Assembly (NCBI GenBank): GCA_900555515.1 | Contig: USLO01000096.1 | Location: 1-6,808 of the forward strand | Origin: an uncultured Collinsella sp. | GTDB lineage: Bacteria; Actinomycetota; Coriobacteriia; Coriobacteriales; Coriobacteriaceae | DNA: 6,808 bases | Direction: 5' to 3' | Shown here: in pieces, positions 1-6,646 of the stretch | How positions within the stretch are numbered: position 1 is the first letter of the stretch | How the letters are laid out: the number at the start of each line of letters is the position of its first letter | The notes under the pieces: model-generated | Told to the model about the DNA's origin: nothing | What the model saw: only the letters and a program-made list of their open reading frames with translations | The model's database searches: none | Program-made: the position numbers and the translations under genes

Positions 1-1446
1 ACCCCCACGATAGCGAGCGCGCGCGGCACGCTGGCGCAGCTCGACGCCACGCTCAAGCAGGCAAAGACCACGCTGTCTCAAACCGATGCCTCTCTTGCCA
101 AGGTTCAGGACAAGCTCGCGACCGCCGCTAATGACATTGCGGCGCTGCAGACCTCTGAGTCTATGGGCGAGTTAGCCGACCTCATGGACGTCGACGTCAA
201 TGACGTGGCAGATTTCATGGCATCTCCGGTTGAGCTGACGTCCAAGTCAATCTATCCGGTCAAGAGCTTTGGCTCGGGCATCGCGCCCTTCTACACCAAT
301 CTGGCGCTGTGGGTAGGCGGCTATGTGCTCATCGCTATCTACAAGCTCGAGGTCGACCGCGAGGGCATCGGTAGCTTTACGGCGCGTCAGGGCTACTTTG
401 GCCGCTGGCTGCTGATGGTGATCCTGGGTGCGTTCCAGGCCATCATCGTTACGGTGGGCGATTTGGTGATTGGCGTGCAGTGCGTCAACCCGCTGCTGTT
501 CGTGCTGGGCGGCATCGCTATCTCGTTCACCTACGTCAACATCATCTATGCGCTGTCCACCACGTTTAAGCATATCGGCAAGGCTATCGGTGTCATTCTC
601 GTTATTGTGCAGATCCCCGGTTCGTCGGGCATGTATCCCATCGAGATGATGCCCGGCTTCTTCCAATGGCTGCATCCGCTGCTGCCCTTCACCTATGGCA
701 TCAACCTGCTGCGCGAGACCGTCGGTGGCATGTACTCGTTTAACTACCTGTTTAACCTGTGCATCCTGGGCGTGTTCCTGATCGTGGCGCTCTTTATCGG
801 TCTGCAGCTGCGCCCGTTGCTGCTCAACCTCAATCTGCTCTTTGATAAGCAGCTTTCCACGACGGGCCTCATGATCTGCGAGTCCAACGACCTGCCGCGC
901 CAGCGCTATTCGCTGCGCACGGCCATGCGCGTCATGCTCGATTCGGATTCGTACCGTCGCGAGCTGCTCGATCATGCCGTGGCGTTTGAGCATCGCTACC
1001 CGTACTACATCAAGGGCGGTTTTGCCGCCGTGGTAGGCGTCCAGGTCCTGCTCTTTGTACTTTCGACGGTGCTCGATATCGACAATAACGGCAAGATCAT
1101 CCTGCTTGTTATCTGGATCATTTCGGTCATCGCCATCTGTGGCTGGCTCATCAACATCGAGTACATCCGTGCGAGCCTCAATACCCAGATGCGTATCTCG
1201 GCGCTTTCGGATGAGGACCTGCGTCGCGAGATGCGCGAGCACACGGCCGCCATTCCTGCTGCCCGTCGCATGTTTGGTCTCAACGCCAGCGAGCGGGGCA
1301 CCAAGGACAGCGAACAGCCCACGAGCCGTCTGCCGCATACCGGTGCGCATCGTAAAGCTCATGATGCCGACGGCGTTGACAACGTAAACGGAAACGACGG
1401 GGACACCACCCCGCTTGGCAAGCACTCCAAAGGAGGTGAGGCATAA
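1..1446 (+). CDS. YhgE/Pip family membrane protein, 5'-truncated by window edge, with C-terminal extension
   Basis: The reading frame is open from base 1 to the TAA at 1444-1446, so only the last 481 residues are visible; the ATG at 163 is internal. Residues ~1-75 are a polar, Leu/Ala/Lys-rich stretch ending in a short acidic segment, typical of the coiled-coil middle of YhgE/Pip proteins. Residues ~90-270 hold the family's C-terminal membrane domain with five predicted helices and the signatures SIYPVKSFGSGIAPFYTNL, QIPGSSGMYPIEM and HPLLPFTYGIN, which match the same positions in the downstream paralogue. Unusually, ~200 further residues follow: two more hydrophobic helices (about 1015-1071 and 1096-1155) and a hydrophilic, charged tail ending HSKGGEA. 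The family resembles ABC-2 type permeases and includes the phage-infection protein Pip of Lactococcus and EsaA-like type VII secretion accessory proteins. An export or envelope role is likely; the substrate is unknown. Confidence 0.9.
   Translation, partial: TPTIASARGTLAQLDATLKQAKTTLSQTDASLAKVQDKLATAANDIAALQTSESMGELADLMDVDVNDVADFMASPVELTSKSIYPVKSFGSGIAPFYTNLALWVGGYVLIAIYKLEVDREGIGSFTARQGYFGRWLLMVILGAFQAIIVTVGDLVIGVQCVNPLLFVLGGIAISFTYVNIIYALSTTFKHIGKAIGVILVIVQIPGSSGMYPIEMMPGFFQWLHPLLPFTYGINLLRETVGGMYSFNYLFNLCILGVFLIVALFIGLQLRPLLLNLNLLFDKQLSTTGLMICESNDLPRQRYSLRTAMRVMLDSDSYRRELLDHAVAFEHRYPYYIKGGFAAVVGVQVLLFVLSTVLDIDNNGKIILLVIWIISVIAICGWLINIEYIRASLNTQMRISALSDEDLRREMREHTAAIPAARRMFGLNASERGTKDSEQPTSRLPHTGAHRKAHDADGVDNVNGNDGDTTPLGKHSKGGEA
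1430..1439 (+). promoter_or_regulatory. Strong Shine-Dalgarno site inside the upstream gene
   Basis: AAGGAGGTGA is a near-perfect match to the 16S anti-Shine-Dalgarno sequence and ends 7 nt before the ATG at 1447. It lies within the last codons of the preceding gene (KGGEA). With the directly adjoining TAA-ATG, this indicates translational coupling and fixes the start of the second gene. Confidence 0.9.
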
Positions 1447-3636
1447 ATGAAAAACATCCTGCACCTGTTTAAGCGCGATGTCCAAAACGTGTCTCGCTCC
1501 GTAATCGGCTTGGTTGTCGTGATGGGCCTCATTATCGTACCGTGCCTGTACGCGTGGTTTAACATCGCCGGCAGCTGGGATCCGTACGGCAACACCGGCA
1601 ATCTTAAGATCGCCGTGGTCAACACCGACGAGGGTTACGAGAGCGATCTGATTCCCGTCGAGGTCAACGTGGGTGAAAACGTAACCTCCACCCTGCGCGG
1701 CAACGAGAACTTCGACTGGGTCGTCCTCAGCGACCGCGATAAGGCTATTGAGGGCGTTAAGTCGGGCGCGTACTATGCTGCCGTCGTTATCCCCAAAACG
1801 TTTAGCTCCGACATGATGACGCTTTTCTCGACCGACGTGAAACACGCCGATATCGAGTTTTACGAGAACCAGAAGGCCAACGCCATCGCGCAGATCGTGA
1901 CCGAGAAGGGTTCGAGCGCCGTTCAGAGCCAGGTTAACGAAACTTTTACCGAGACCATTACGAGCATCGGTCTTAAAACCGTGTCCAGCCTGCTCGACTA
2001 CATGAGCACCGACCAAGTAAGCAACTTTATCGCCAACCTGTCCTCGACGCTTGGCGATTCGGTCCAGGACTTGCAGGACATTCAGGCCAGCGCAACGTCA
2101 CTTGCGGGCATTTTAAGCTCCACGTCCGATTCGCTGACGTCGGCGGGCGGCATGCTCAAGCAGTCCGGATCGACCGAGGAGTCGGTGAAGCAGCTCATGC
2201 AGCATGCTGAGAGCGGTATTGCCGATTCCGAGCAAGCGCTCAAGTCCGCCAGCGATGCGATCGATGCTGCTATTGATGGGAGCGCAGGTTCGTTCGATAA
2301 CGTTTCTACCGAGCTCGCAAAGGCATTCGACGCTGCAAACAAGCACGTCGATCTTACGGTGTCTCAGCTCAACGATGGCGCAACGTCACTCAATAAACGT
2401 GCCGACGAGATTGTTGGCACGGCGAATGAGCTCCGTAGTCTTGCTGGCCAGGTGAGTAACGATAAGCTCAAGGCAGGGCTTGAGGACGCGGCTGCCGAGC
2501 TTGATAAAACCGCGACGGAGTACCGCAACAATGCCAATGAGCTGACGAATATCGAGACGTCGCTCACGAAGAGTATGGCAGAGGTTAACAAATCGCGTGC
2601 CGAGGTCGATCAGGCAATCGCGGATGCCAAGGCTGGTATCTCGGGCGCCAAGATTGACTACGACTCTACGTTTTCGGTCAAGGCCAAAGAACTCAAGAAG
2701 ACTATTTCGGGCGTTTTGGACTCGCTTGATGGCATCTCGGGCGACCTGGATAGCGCCGTAGACGGCCTGACCGCTGCTTCCGGTTCGCTGGCAAAGGGCC
2801 TCTCCAAGGCTGCAAAGCTGGTCAACAAGGCTTCCGATCAGCTGGGCGAGGCGTCGGACAAGATCAGCGCGTTTAAGGACGAGCTCGACGGCGCCTTGAT
2901 GTCGGATGACCTCGCTACGATCAAGACGATGATCGGCAATGATCCCGAGGGTCTGGCCGTGTCGCTTTCCGGCCCCGTCGCGCTCGATCGCAAGCCGGTC
3001 TATCCGATCCGCAACTACGGCTCGGCCATGGCGCCGTTCTACACGATTTTGTCGCTGTGGGTGGGCTCGATTGTTCTGGCGGCCATGATGAAGGTCTCGG
3101 TTGACGATGAGCTCATCAACGAACTCATTCCCGTGCGCTTGCACGAGATCTACCTGGGCCGTTATCTGTTCTTTGGCGGTCTGGCCTTGCTGCAGGCAAC
3201 GCTCGTGTGCGCGGGCGACATTCTGTTCTTTGGCATCCAGTGCGACAACCCCCTGCAGTTTGTGCTTGCCGGCTGGGTCGCGAGCCTCGTGTTCTCCAAT
3301 ATCGTCTACACGCTCACGGTATCGTTTGGAGATATCGGCAAGGCCCTCGCCGTCGTGCTGCTGGTCATGCAGGTCGGCGGTTCGGGCGGTACGTTCCCCA
3401 TCGAGATGACCGGTCCCGTGTTCCAGGCGATCTATCCGTTCCTGCCGTTTACCCACGGCATCAACGCCATGCACGCCGCCATGGCCGGTGCCTACCATAT
3501 GGAGTACTGGGTTGAGTTGGGCATTCTGGCGAGCTATCTGATTCCGTCGCTGGCCCTGGGCGTCGTCTTCCGCCGCCCGGTTATCAAAGCCAACGACTGG
3601 ATCATCGAAAAGCTGGAGTCAACCAAATTGATTTAA
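1447..3636 (+). CDS. YhgE/Pip domain-containing membrane protein, complete
   Basis: This is a complete 729-residue protein. Residues 1-16 are short and basic (KNILHLFKRD), then one N-terminal membrane helix (~17-38) carries the family signature PCLYAWFNIAGSWDPYGNTG (32-51). The extracytoplasmic N-terminal domain follows (LKIAVVNTDEG, WVVLSDRDKAIEGVKSGAYYA, VVIPKTFS; ~53-180). Residues ~190-500 are a long Ala/Ser/Asp/Lys-rich helical or coiled-coil region with repeated small heptad-like patterns. The C-terminal membrane domain starts at KPVYPIRNYGSAMAPFY (516-532) and has about five helices (~527-547, 569-592, 602-624, 630-644, 690-709). The order of N-terminal helix, extracellular coiled coil and ABC-2-like C-terminal domain is the classical YhgE/Pip architecture. 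No ATPase gene is visible nearby. It ends 20 residues after its last helix, unlike its upstream paralogue. It is probably cotranscribed with that gene and may hetero-oligomerise with it (inference). Confidence 0.93.
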   Translation: MKNILHLFKRDVQNVSRSVIGLVVVMGLIIVPCLYAWFNIAGSWDPYGNTGNLKIAVVNTDEGYESDLIPVEVNVGENVTSTLRGNENFDWVVLSDRDKAIEGVKSGAYYAAVVIPKTFSSDMMTLFSTDVKHADIEFYENQKANAIAQIVTEKGSSAVQSQVNETFTETITSIGLKTVSSLLDYMSTDQVSNFIANLSSTLGDSVQDLQDIQASATSLAGILSSTSDSLTSAGGMLKQSGSTEESVKQLMQHAESGIADSEQALKSASDAIDAAIDGSAGSFDNVSTELAKAFDAANKHVDLTVSQLNDGATSLNKRADEIVGTANELRSLAGQVSNDKLKAGLEDAAAELDKTATEYRNNANELTNIETSLTKSMAEVNKSRAEVDQAIADAKAGISGAKIDYDSTFSVKAKELKKTISGVLDSLDGISGDLDSAVDGLTAASGSLAKGLSKAAKLVNKASDQLGEASDKISAFKDELDGALMSDDLATIKTMIGNDPEGLAVSLSGPVALDRKPVYPIRNYGSAMAPFYTILSLWVGSIVLAAMMKVSVDDELINELIPVRLHEIYLGRYLFFGGLALLQATLVCAGDILFFGIQCDNPLQFVLAGWVASLVFSNIVYTLTVSFGDIGKALAVVLLVMQVGGSGGTFPIEMTGPVFQAIYPFLPFTHGINAMHAAMAGAYHMEYWVELGILASYLIPSLALGVVFRRPVIKANDWIIEKLESTKLI

Positions 3637-3731
3637 TGCAGCGACGTAAACGCCGTCGGAACATCGAGGCCTTCCAACCCGATGCTTTAGCGTAGTGAAT
3701 TGCACGGGTTGCTTGGTTGTTGTTACAGTAG

Positions 3732-3769
3732 CGGGGCGTGCCGGGGGTCCGGTGCGCCCCGTTTTTATT
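3732..3769 (+). terminator. Intrinsic terminator after the YhgE/Pip pair
   Basis: A 13-bp stem pairs 3732-3744 with 3749-3761 (11 Watson-Crick pairs and two G-T pairs) around the 4-nt loop GGGT. It is followed directly by TTTTTATTT at 3762-3770. It lies 95 nt after the stop of the second YhgE/Pip gene and closes that operon. Confidence 0.9.
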
Positions 3770-3797
3770 TGACCATGAGGCGGCACGCAGCCATACG
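3769..3797 (+). promoter_or_regulatory. Candidate sigma70-type promoter for the EamA transporter gene
   Basis: TTGACC (3769-3774, 5/6 to the -35 consensus) is separated by exactly 17 nt from CATACG (3792-3797, 3/6 to the -10 consensus). It lies directly after the terminator T-tract and would give a leader of roughly 35 nt before the ATG at 3838. The -10 is weak, so the call is tentative. Confidence 0.4.
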
Positions 3798-3824
3798 CGT
3801 GCGGACACCACGCCCAGATTGAGT

Positions 3825-3830
3825 GCGAGG
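3825..3830 (+). promoter_or_regulatory. Ribosome binding site deciding the EamA start
   Basis: GCGAGG lies 7 nt before the ATG at 3838. An in-frame GTG at 3823 would extend the protein by five residues, but it overlaps this site and has no Shine-Dalgarno sequence of its own. Confidence 0.6.
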
Positions 3831-3837
3831 ATGTTCC

Positions 3838-4821
3838 ATGGCCCAATACGCTGCCAACGAAATCGAAAACTTGCCCGATAGCCCTGTAGCCCGTGAAGAC
3901 CTGGGCGCGGGCGGCACCTTTCGCGGCGCCGGCGCACGCTCTCCGCTGTTCTGGAAGGTTCTGCTCCTTTCGGTGGCGGTCATCTGGGGCTACTCCTTTA
4001 CCACTATGAAGGACGCACTCGGCACCATTCCGGTGTTCGCGCTGCTCTATGTACGCTTTCTGCCCGCAGCGTTGGTCATGTTTGCCGTCTTCCACAAGCG
4101 CATCATTGCACATTTCAACGCTCGCAACCTGATCGTTGGCCTGAGTATGGGCGTGCTCATGTGGGCGGCCTATGCGTTGCAGACGGTCGGTCTGGCACAT
4201 ACTACGGCGGGCAAGAATGCTTTTTTGACGGGCACGTACTGCATCCTTGTGCCGTTCGCGAGCTATTTTCTGAGCGGCGAAAAACTCACCCGCTATAACC
4301 TGGGCGCGGCACTGCTGTGCTTGGCGGGCATTGGTTTGGTGGCGCTCGATAGCGTTGAATTCAACATCGGTGACGTCATTACGCTGGCGGGTGCGGTCTT
4401 TTTCGCCACCCAGATGGCGGTGACCGCCAAGTACGGTCGCAAAATGGACATCAACGTCATCACGTTTTGGATGTTTGTGGGCAACGGCGTGCTGAGCCTG
4501 GCAACGTCGCTGCTATTCGAGACCCAAGCGCCTCTGTCCGTGTGGACGCCGAGCTTTATCAGTGCGATGGCGTTTCTCTCGGTGGGCTGCACATGCGCGG
4601 CTCTGCTCATCCAAAACGTCGGCCTGGCGCATGTCCCGGCCTCGACGGGCTCGCTGCTCCTTTCGATGGAGTCGCCTTCGGGTGTGCTGTTCTCGGTGCT
4701 GCTGATGGGGGAGGCGCTCACCTCGCGCCTGCTCGCCGGCTTCGCGCTCATCTTCCTGTCGATTATCTTGAGCGAGACTCACTTCGATTTTTTGCGTCGA
4801 AAGCCGCGCCCGCAATTGTAA
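3838..4821 (+). CDS. EamA/DMT-superfamily transporter (drug/metabolite exporter-like)
   Basis: The 327-residue protein has a ~36-residue hydrophilic N-terminus and then ten predicted membrane helices in two similar halves, as in the EamA (formerly DUF6) family. Half one (~38-170) shows AVIWGYSFTTMKDAL, LYVRFLPAAL, VGLAHTTAGKNAFLTGTYCI and the conserved acidic position in SGEKLTRYN. Half two (~178-311) shows FFATQMAVTAKYG, NVGLAHVPASTGSLLLSMES, VLLMGEALTSRLLAG and a final helix GFALIFLSIILSE. The helix-end Pro and Glu pattern (PAS...LLLSMES...GE) is the typical second-repeat signature. It ends in a short basic cytoplasmic tail. Members export or import amino acids, nucleosides, sugars or drugs across the inner membrane; the substrate cannot be told here. 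Terminators lie on both sides, so it is probably monocistronic. The N-terminus before the first helix is longer than in many relatives. Confidence 0.93.
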   Translation: MAQYAANEIENLPDSPVAREDLGAGGTFRGAGARSPLFWKVLLLSVAVIWGYSFTTMKDALGTIPVFALLYVRFLPAALVMFAVFHKRIIAHFNARNLIVGLSMGVLMWAAYALQTVGLAHTTAGKNAFLTGTYCILVPFASYFLSGEKLTRYNLGAALLCLAGIGLVALDSVEFNIGDVITLAGAVFFATQMAVTAKYGRKMDINVITFWMFVGNGVLSLATSLLFETQAPLSVWTPSFISAMAFLSVGCTCAALLIQNVGLAHVPASTGSLLLSMESPSGVLFSVLLMGEALTSRLLAGFALIFLSIILSETHFDFLRRKPRPQL

Positions 4822-4833
4822 ACAACTTGTTGC

Positions 4834-4859
4834 GCCGCCCTCCCGGGGCGGCATTTTTT
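4834..4859 (+). terminator. Intrinsic terminator after the EamA gene
   Basis: A 7-bp all-GC stem (4834-4840 with 4846-4852) encloses a 5-nt loop and is followed by A and six T at 4854-4859. It lies 12 nt after the EamA stop. Confidence 0.88.
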
Positions 4860-4886
4860 ATGCCTCGCCCTTAAAGTAGTACCTTA

Positions 4887-4906
4887 CACTTTATGCTATC
4901 AAAGTG
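4887..4906 (+). promoter_or_regulatory. Inverted repeat in the amidohydrolase promoter region, possible operator
   Basis: CACTTT (4887-4892) and AAAGTG (4901-4906) form a perfect 6+6 inverted repeat with an 8-nt spacer. The spacer region contains TGCTATCAA (4894-4902), which resembles an extended -10 (TGnTAT), and an overlapping alternative TATGCT at 4892. No good -35 sits at the right distance; TTAAAG at 4871 is the nearest. The overlap of dyad and putative -10 would suit repressor binding, but this is inference from a short motif. Confidence 0.3.
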
Positions 4907-4926
4907 CTTGCTGCAAAAACGATACT

Positions 4927-4932
4927 GGAGGG
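4927..4932 (+). promoter_or_regulatory. Ribosome binding site deciding the amidohydrolase start
   Basis: GGAGGG ends 5 nt before the ATG at 4938. The upstream in-frame ATG at 4893 has no Shine-Dalgarno and lies in the probable promoter, so 4938 is preferred. Confidence 0.75.
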
Positions 4933-4937
4933 CATCT

Positions 4938-6233
4938 ATGGCACCAGCTTTGTCCGATCTTCAACCGCAATCAGCGCCCAAGGCCACCGCAGCGGCGCAG
5001 ACCGCTATCGGTGACGGTCTTGTTGCAGAAGCTCAGGCTTTTGCAGACGAGCTCGCTGCGTGGCGACACGATCTACACCAGATGCCCGAGCTGGGTAATA
5101 GCCTCCCACAGACCTCTGTGTATATCCAAGCGCGCCTGACCGAGATGGACATCCCATTTGCCACGCTCGTCGATGGTTCCTGTGTTGTGGGCCTTGTCGG
5201 CGCCGGTGCCGTCGCGGCCCAGGGCAATGGCGTCTGCACGGACGAACAGGCCGGTACGGTCGTTATGCTGCGTGGCGACATGGATGCCCTGCCCGTTGCC
5301 GAAGAGTCAGGCGAGTCTTTCGCCTCTACGAACGGCTGCATGCACGCATGCGGACACGACATGCACGCGACGGCACTGCTTGGTGCGGCTCGTATGCTCA
5401 AAGCACGCGAGGCAGAGCTTGTTGATGCCAACGCCACGGTTAAGTTGCTGTTCCAGCCGGGCGAGGAAACCTTTGAGGGTGCCCGCGCCGCCATCGCCGA
5501 CGGTCTGCTGCAGAACCCGCGTCCTCAGGTCGCCTTTGCCATGCATGTCAATAGCCAGTCGCCGCTTGGCCTGGTGCTCTACGGCAGCCCGGCGCTCTCG
5601 GGCGTGTACGGTTTCCGCATCACGCTGCAGGGCAAGGGCGGCCATGGCTCGAGCCCCGAGATCTGCATCGACCCCATCACGGCCGGCGTCCATGTGCATC
5701 TGGCGCTTCAGGAGCTCATCGCTCGCGAAGTGCCGGCGGCCAAGGAGGTCGCACTGACCGTTGGCAAGTTCGCCGGCGGTCAGGCCGCAAATGTCATCCC
5801 CGACACTTGTGTGCTCGAGGGAACGCTGCGTGGCTTCGACGTCGAGCTCATGGAGCACCTCAAGACCCGCATCGCGGAGGTCGTCAAAGGCGTTGCCACG
5901 ACCTATCGTACGCCGGCGACTATCGAGACGCTCTCGGATGTTCCCCCGCTCGTGCTCGATGACGACATGACGCAGGCGTCGCTTGGCTACGTGGGCGCGG
6001 TGCTGCCCAAGTCCGCCTTCTTGCCACTGTTCCACGCCATGGCGAGCGAGGACTTCGCGCTTATCTCGAGCGAGATCCCGAGCGCGTACTTTACCGTGGG
6101 CGCTGCCGTGACTGATGCGGACGAGCATTTTGCTCAGCATCATCCCAAGGCACGTTTTAGCGATGCCGAGCTGCCACTTGGCGCCGCGGCTTACACGGCG
6201 GTCGCTTTGGGCTATATCGCCGACCACCGGTAG
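4938..6233 (+). CDS. M20D-family metal-dependent amidohydrolase
   Basis: The 431-residue cytosolic enzyme has the full motif series of the M20D aminoacylase/amidohydrolase group (hippurate hydrolase, IAA-amino-acid hydrolase, N-acetyl-diaminopimelate deacetylase). The motifs are RHDLHQMPELG (43-53), LRGDMDALPVAEESG (111-125), HACGHDMHA (136-144), FQPGEE (172-177), MHV (202-204), GKGGHGSSPE (232-241), NVIPD (285-289), GTLRGFD (295-301) and MASEDFA (368-374). By family analogy the metal ligands are Cys138, His140, Glu177, His203 and a C-terminal His in the HHP near 401-402; Glu176 is the general base and His236 in the lid/dimer domain contacts substrate. The Ala-rich N-terminus is ~25 residues longer than usual, and an insertion of about ten residues (around AVAAQGNGVCTDEQ) precedes the DMDALP motif. 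It hydrolyses an amide bond of an N-acyl amino acid or small peptide conjugate; the exact substrate is not determinable. The remnant of an MFS transporter lies just downstream. Confidence 0.93.
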   Translation: MAPALSDLQPQSAPKATAAAQTAIGDGLVAEAQAFADELAAWRHDLHQMPELGNSLPQTSVYIQARLTEMDIPFATLVDGSCVVGLVGAGAVAAQGNGVCTDEQAGTVVMLRGDMDALPVAEESGESFASTNGCMHACGHDMHATALLGAARMLKAREAELVDANATVKLLFQPGEETFEGARAAIADGLLQNPRPQVAFAMHVNSQSPLGLVLYGSPALSGVYGFRITLQGKGGHGSSPEICIDPITAGVHVHLALQELIAREVPAAKEVALTVGKFAGGQAANVIPDTCVLEGTLRGFDVELMEHLKTRIAEVVKGVATTYRTPATIETLSDVPPLVLDDDMTQASLGYVGAVLPKSAFLPLFHAMASEDFALISSEIPSAYFTVGAAVTDADEHFAQHHPKARFSDAELPLGAAAYTAVALGYIADHR

Positions 6234-6242
6234 TACCCAACC

Positions 6243-6300
6243 TTGCCTTTCAAGCCTGCGGGCATGGCCATAAGGCCTATGCCCTTGTCTTTCAAGGCAA
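6243..6300. repeat. 58-nt imperfect palindrome between the amidohydrolase gene and MFS remnant
   Basis: TTGCCTT (6243-6249) pairs with AAGGCAA (6294-6300), AAG (6252-6254) with CTT (6289-6291), GGGCAT (6260-6265) with ATGCCC (6279-6284) and GGCC (6266-6269) with GGCC (6274-6277). The loop is ATAA and T6278 is bulged. It begins 9 nt after the amidohydrolase stop and ends where MFS homology starts. There is no T-tract, so it is not a standard terminator. TTTCAAG also occurs as a direct repeat in both arms (6248-6254, 6290-6296). It may be a dispersed REP-like element or a transcript-end hairpin. Confidence 0.6.
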
Positions 6301-6467
6301 TCTTGGGCACTACCGGCGCCATCGTCTCGGGCGTGCTGTTCGATGCCACGGGCTCCTTTGCGAGCGCCTGGATTGTGTGCCTGGCGTGCTCCGTGGTCAT
6401 GCTCGTGTTCCTGCTGGCATCCGAGCCCATCGCCGCCAAGCTGCGCGCGAGCGTGGCGGGGGAGTAG
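6300..6467 (+). pseudogene. 3' remnant of a major facilitator superfamily (MFS) transporter
   Basis: The translated segment ILGTTGAIVSGVLFDATG, followed by a long hydrophobic helix (AWIVCLACSVVMLVFLLA) and a short tail ending at TAG 6465-6467, looks like the last two membrane helices of an MFS carrier. The G-x-x-x-G-x-x-x-D-x-T-G-S pattern before the final helix is common in these proteins. About 55 codons remain, against ~400 in a full transporter. The frame stays open back to 6243 but runs there through the palindrome and has no ribosome binding site, and the next upstream gene ends at 6233. It is therefore a relic after loss of the 5' part and not a working gene. A small membrane peptide started at an internal codon is possible but unsupported. 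Confidence 0.6.
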
Positions 6468-6502
6468 ACGCCCGTCGCTCTTTGCTGTTCGCCCCGTTCT
6501 GT

Positions 6503-6566
6503 CCGTGGCTGCCCTGGAAGCCGAATGGATGCTCGTACCATCATTCGGTTTCTAAGGCGGCCACGG
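6503..6566. repeat. Long imperfect hairpin 1 of the hisS upstream region
   Basis: The outer stem pairs CCGTGGCTGCC (6503-6513) with GGCGGCCACGG (6556-6566), with one G-T pair. After a C-A mismatch (6514/6555), TGGAAG pairs with TTTCTA (two G-T pairs), then CCGAAT (6521-6526) with ATTCGG (6543-6548) and a few more pairs around a ~9-nt loop. About 26 pairs in total. No T-tract follows on either strand, so it is not a standard terminator. Confidence 0.65.
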
Positions 6567-6576
6567 GCCTACGAAA

Positions 6577-6640
6577 TGATCCGTTTTCCTCCGTCCCCAA
6601 CAGATCACGTGATTCGAAAGAGGCGAAGGAAAACGAATCA
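6577..6640. repeat. 64-bp imperfect dyad centred on ATCACGTGAT
   Basis: The arm 6577-6593 pairs with 6624-6640 at 15 of 17 positions, both exceptions being C-A. The perfect 10-bp palindrome ATCACGTGAT (6604-6613) sits at exactly the same centre of symmetry (between 6608 and 6609). An alternative, mutually exclusive stem pairs GTGATTCG (6609-6616) with CGAATCAC (6634-6641) around a purine-rich loop. It may act as DNA (operator) or RNA (switching hairpin). Confidence 0.6.
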
Positions 6641-6646
6641 CAAACA

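Noticed and set aside
247..2016. 589-codon open frame on the - strand across both YhgE/Pip genes
   Set aside because: It is antisense to two well-supported genes, spans their junction, is rich in His, Asp, Arg and Gln with no recognisable domain, and is explained by GC-biased codon use of the + strand genes.
2386..3498. 370-codon open frame on the - strand within the second YhgE/Pip gene
   Set aside because: Same composition and phase as the longer antisense frame; a shadow of the real gene with no ribosome site.
3700..3729. TTGCAC-N18-TACAGT as a promoter
   Set aside because: It would start transcription inside the terminator stem at 3732-3761, so a functional role is unlikely.
5307..6227. 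306-codon open frame on the - strand in the amidohydrolase gene
   Set aside because: Antisense to a gene with all catalytic motifs intact; no family features.
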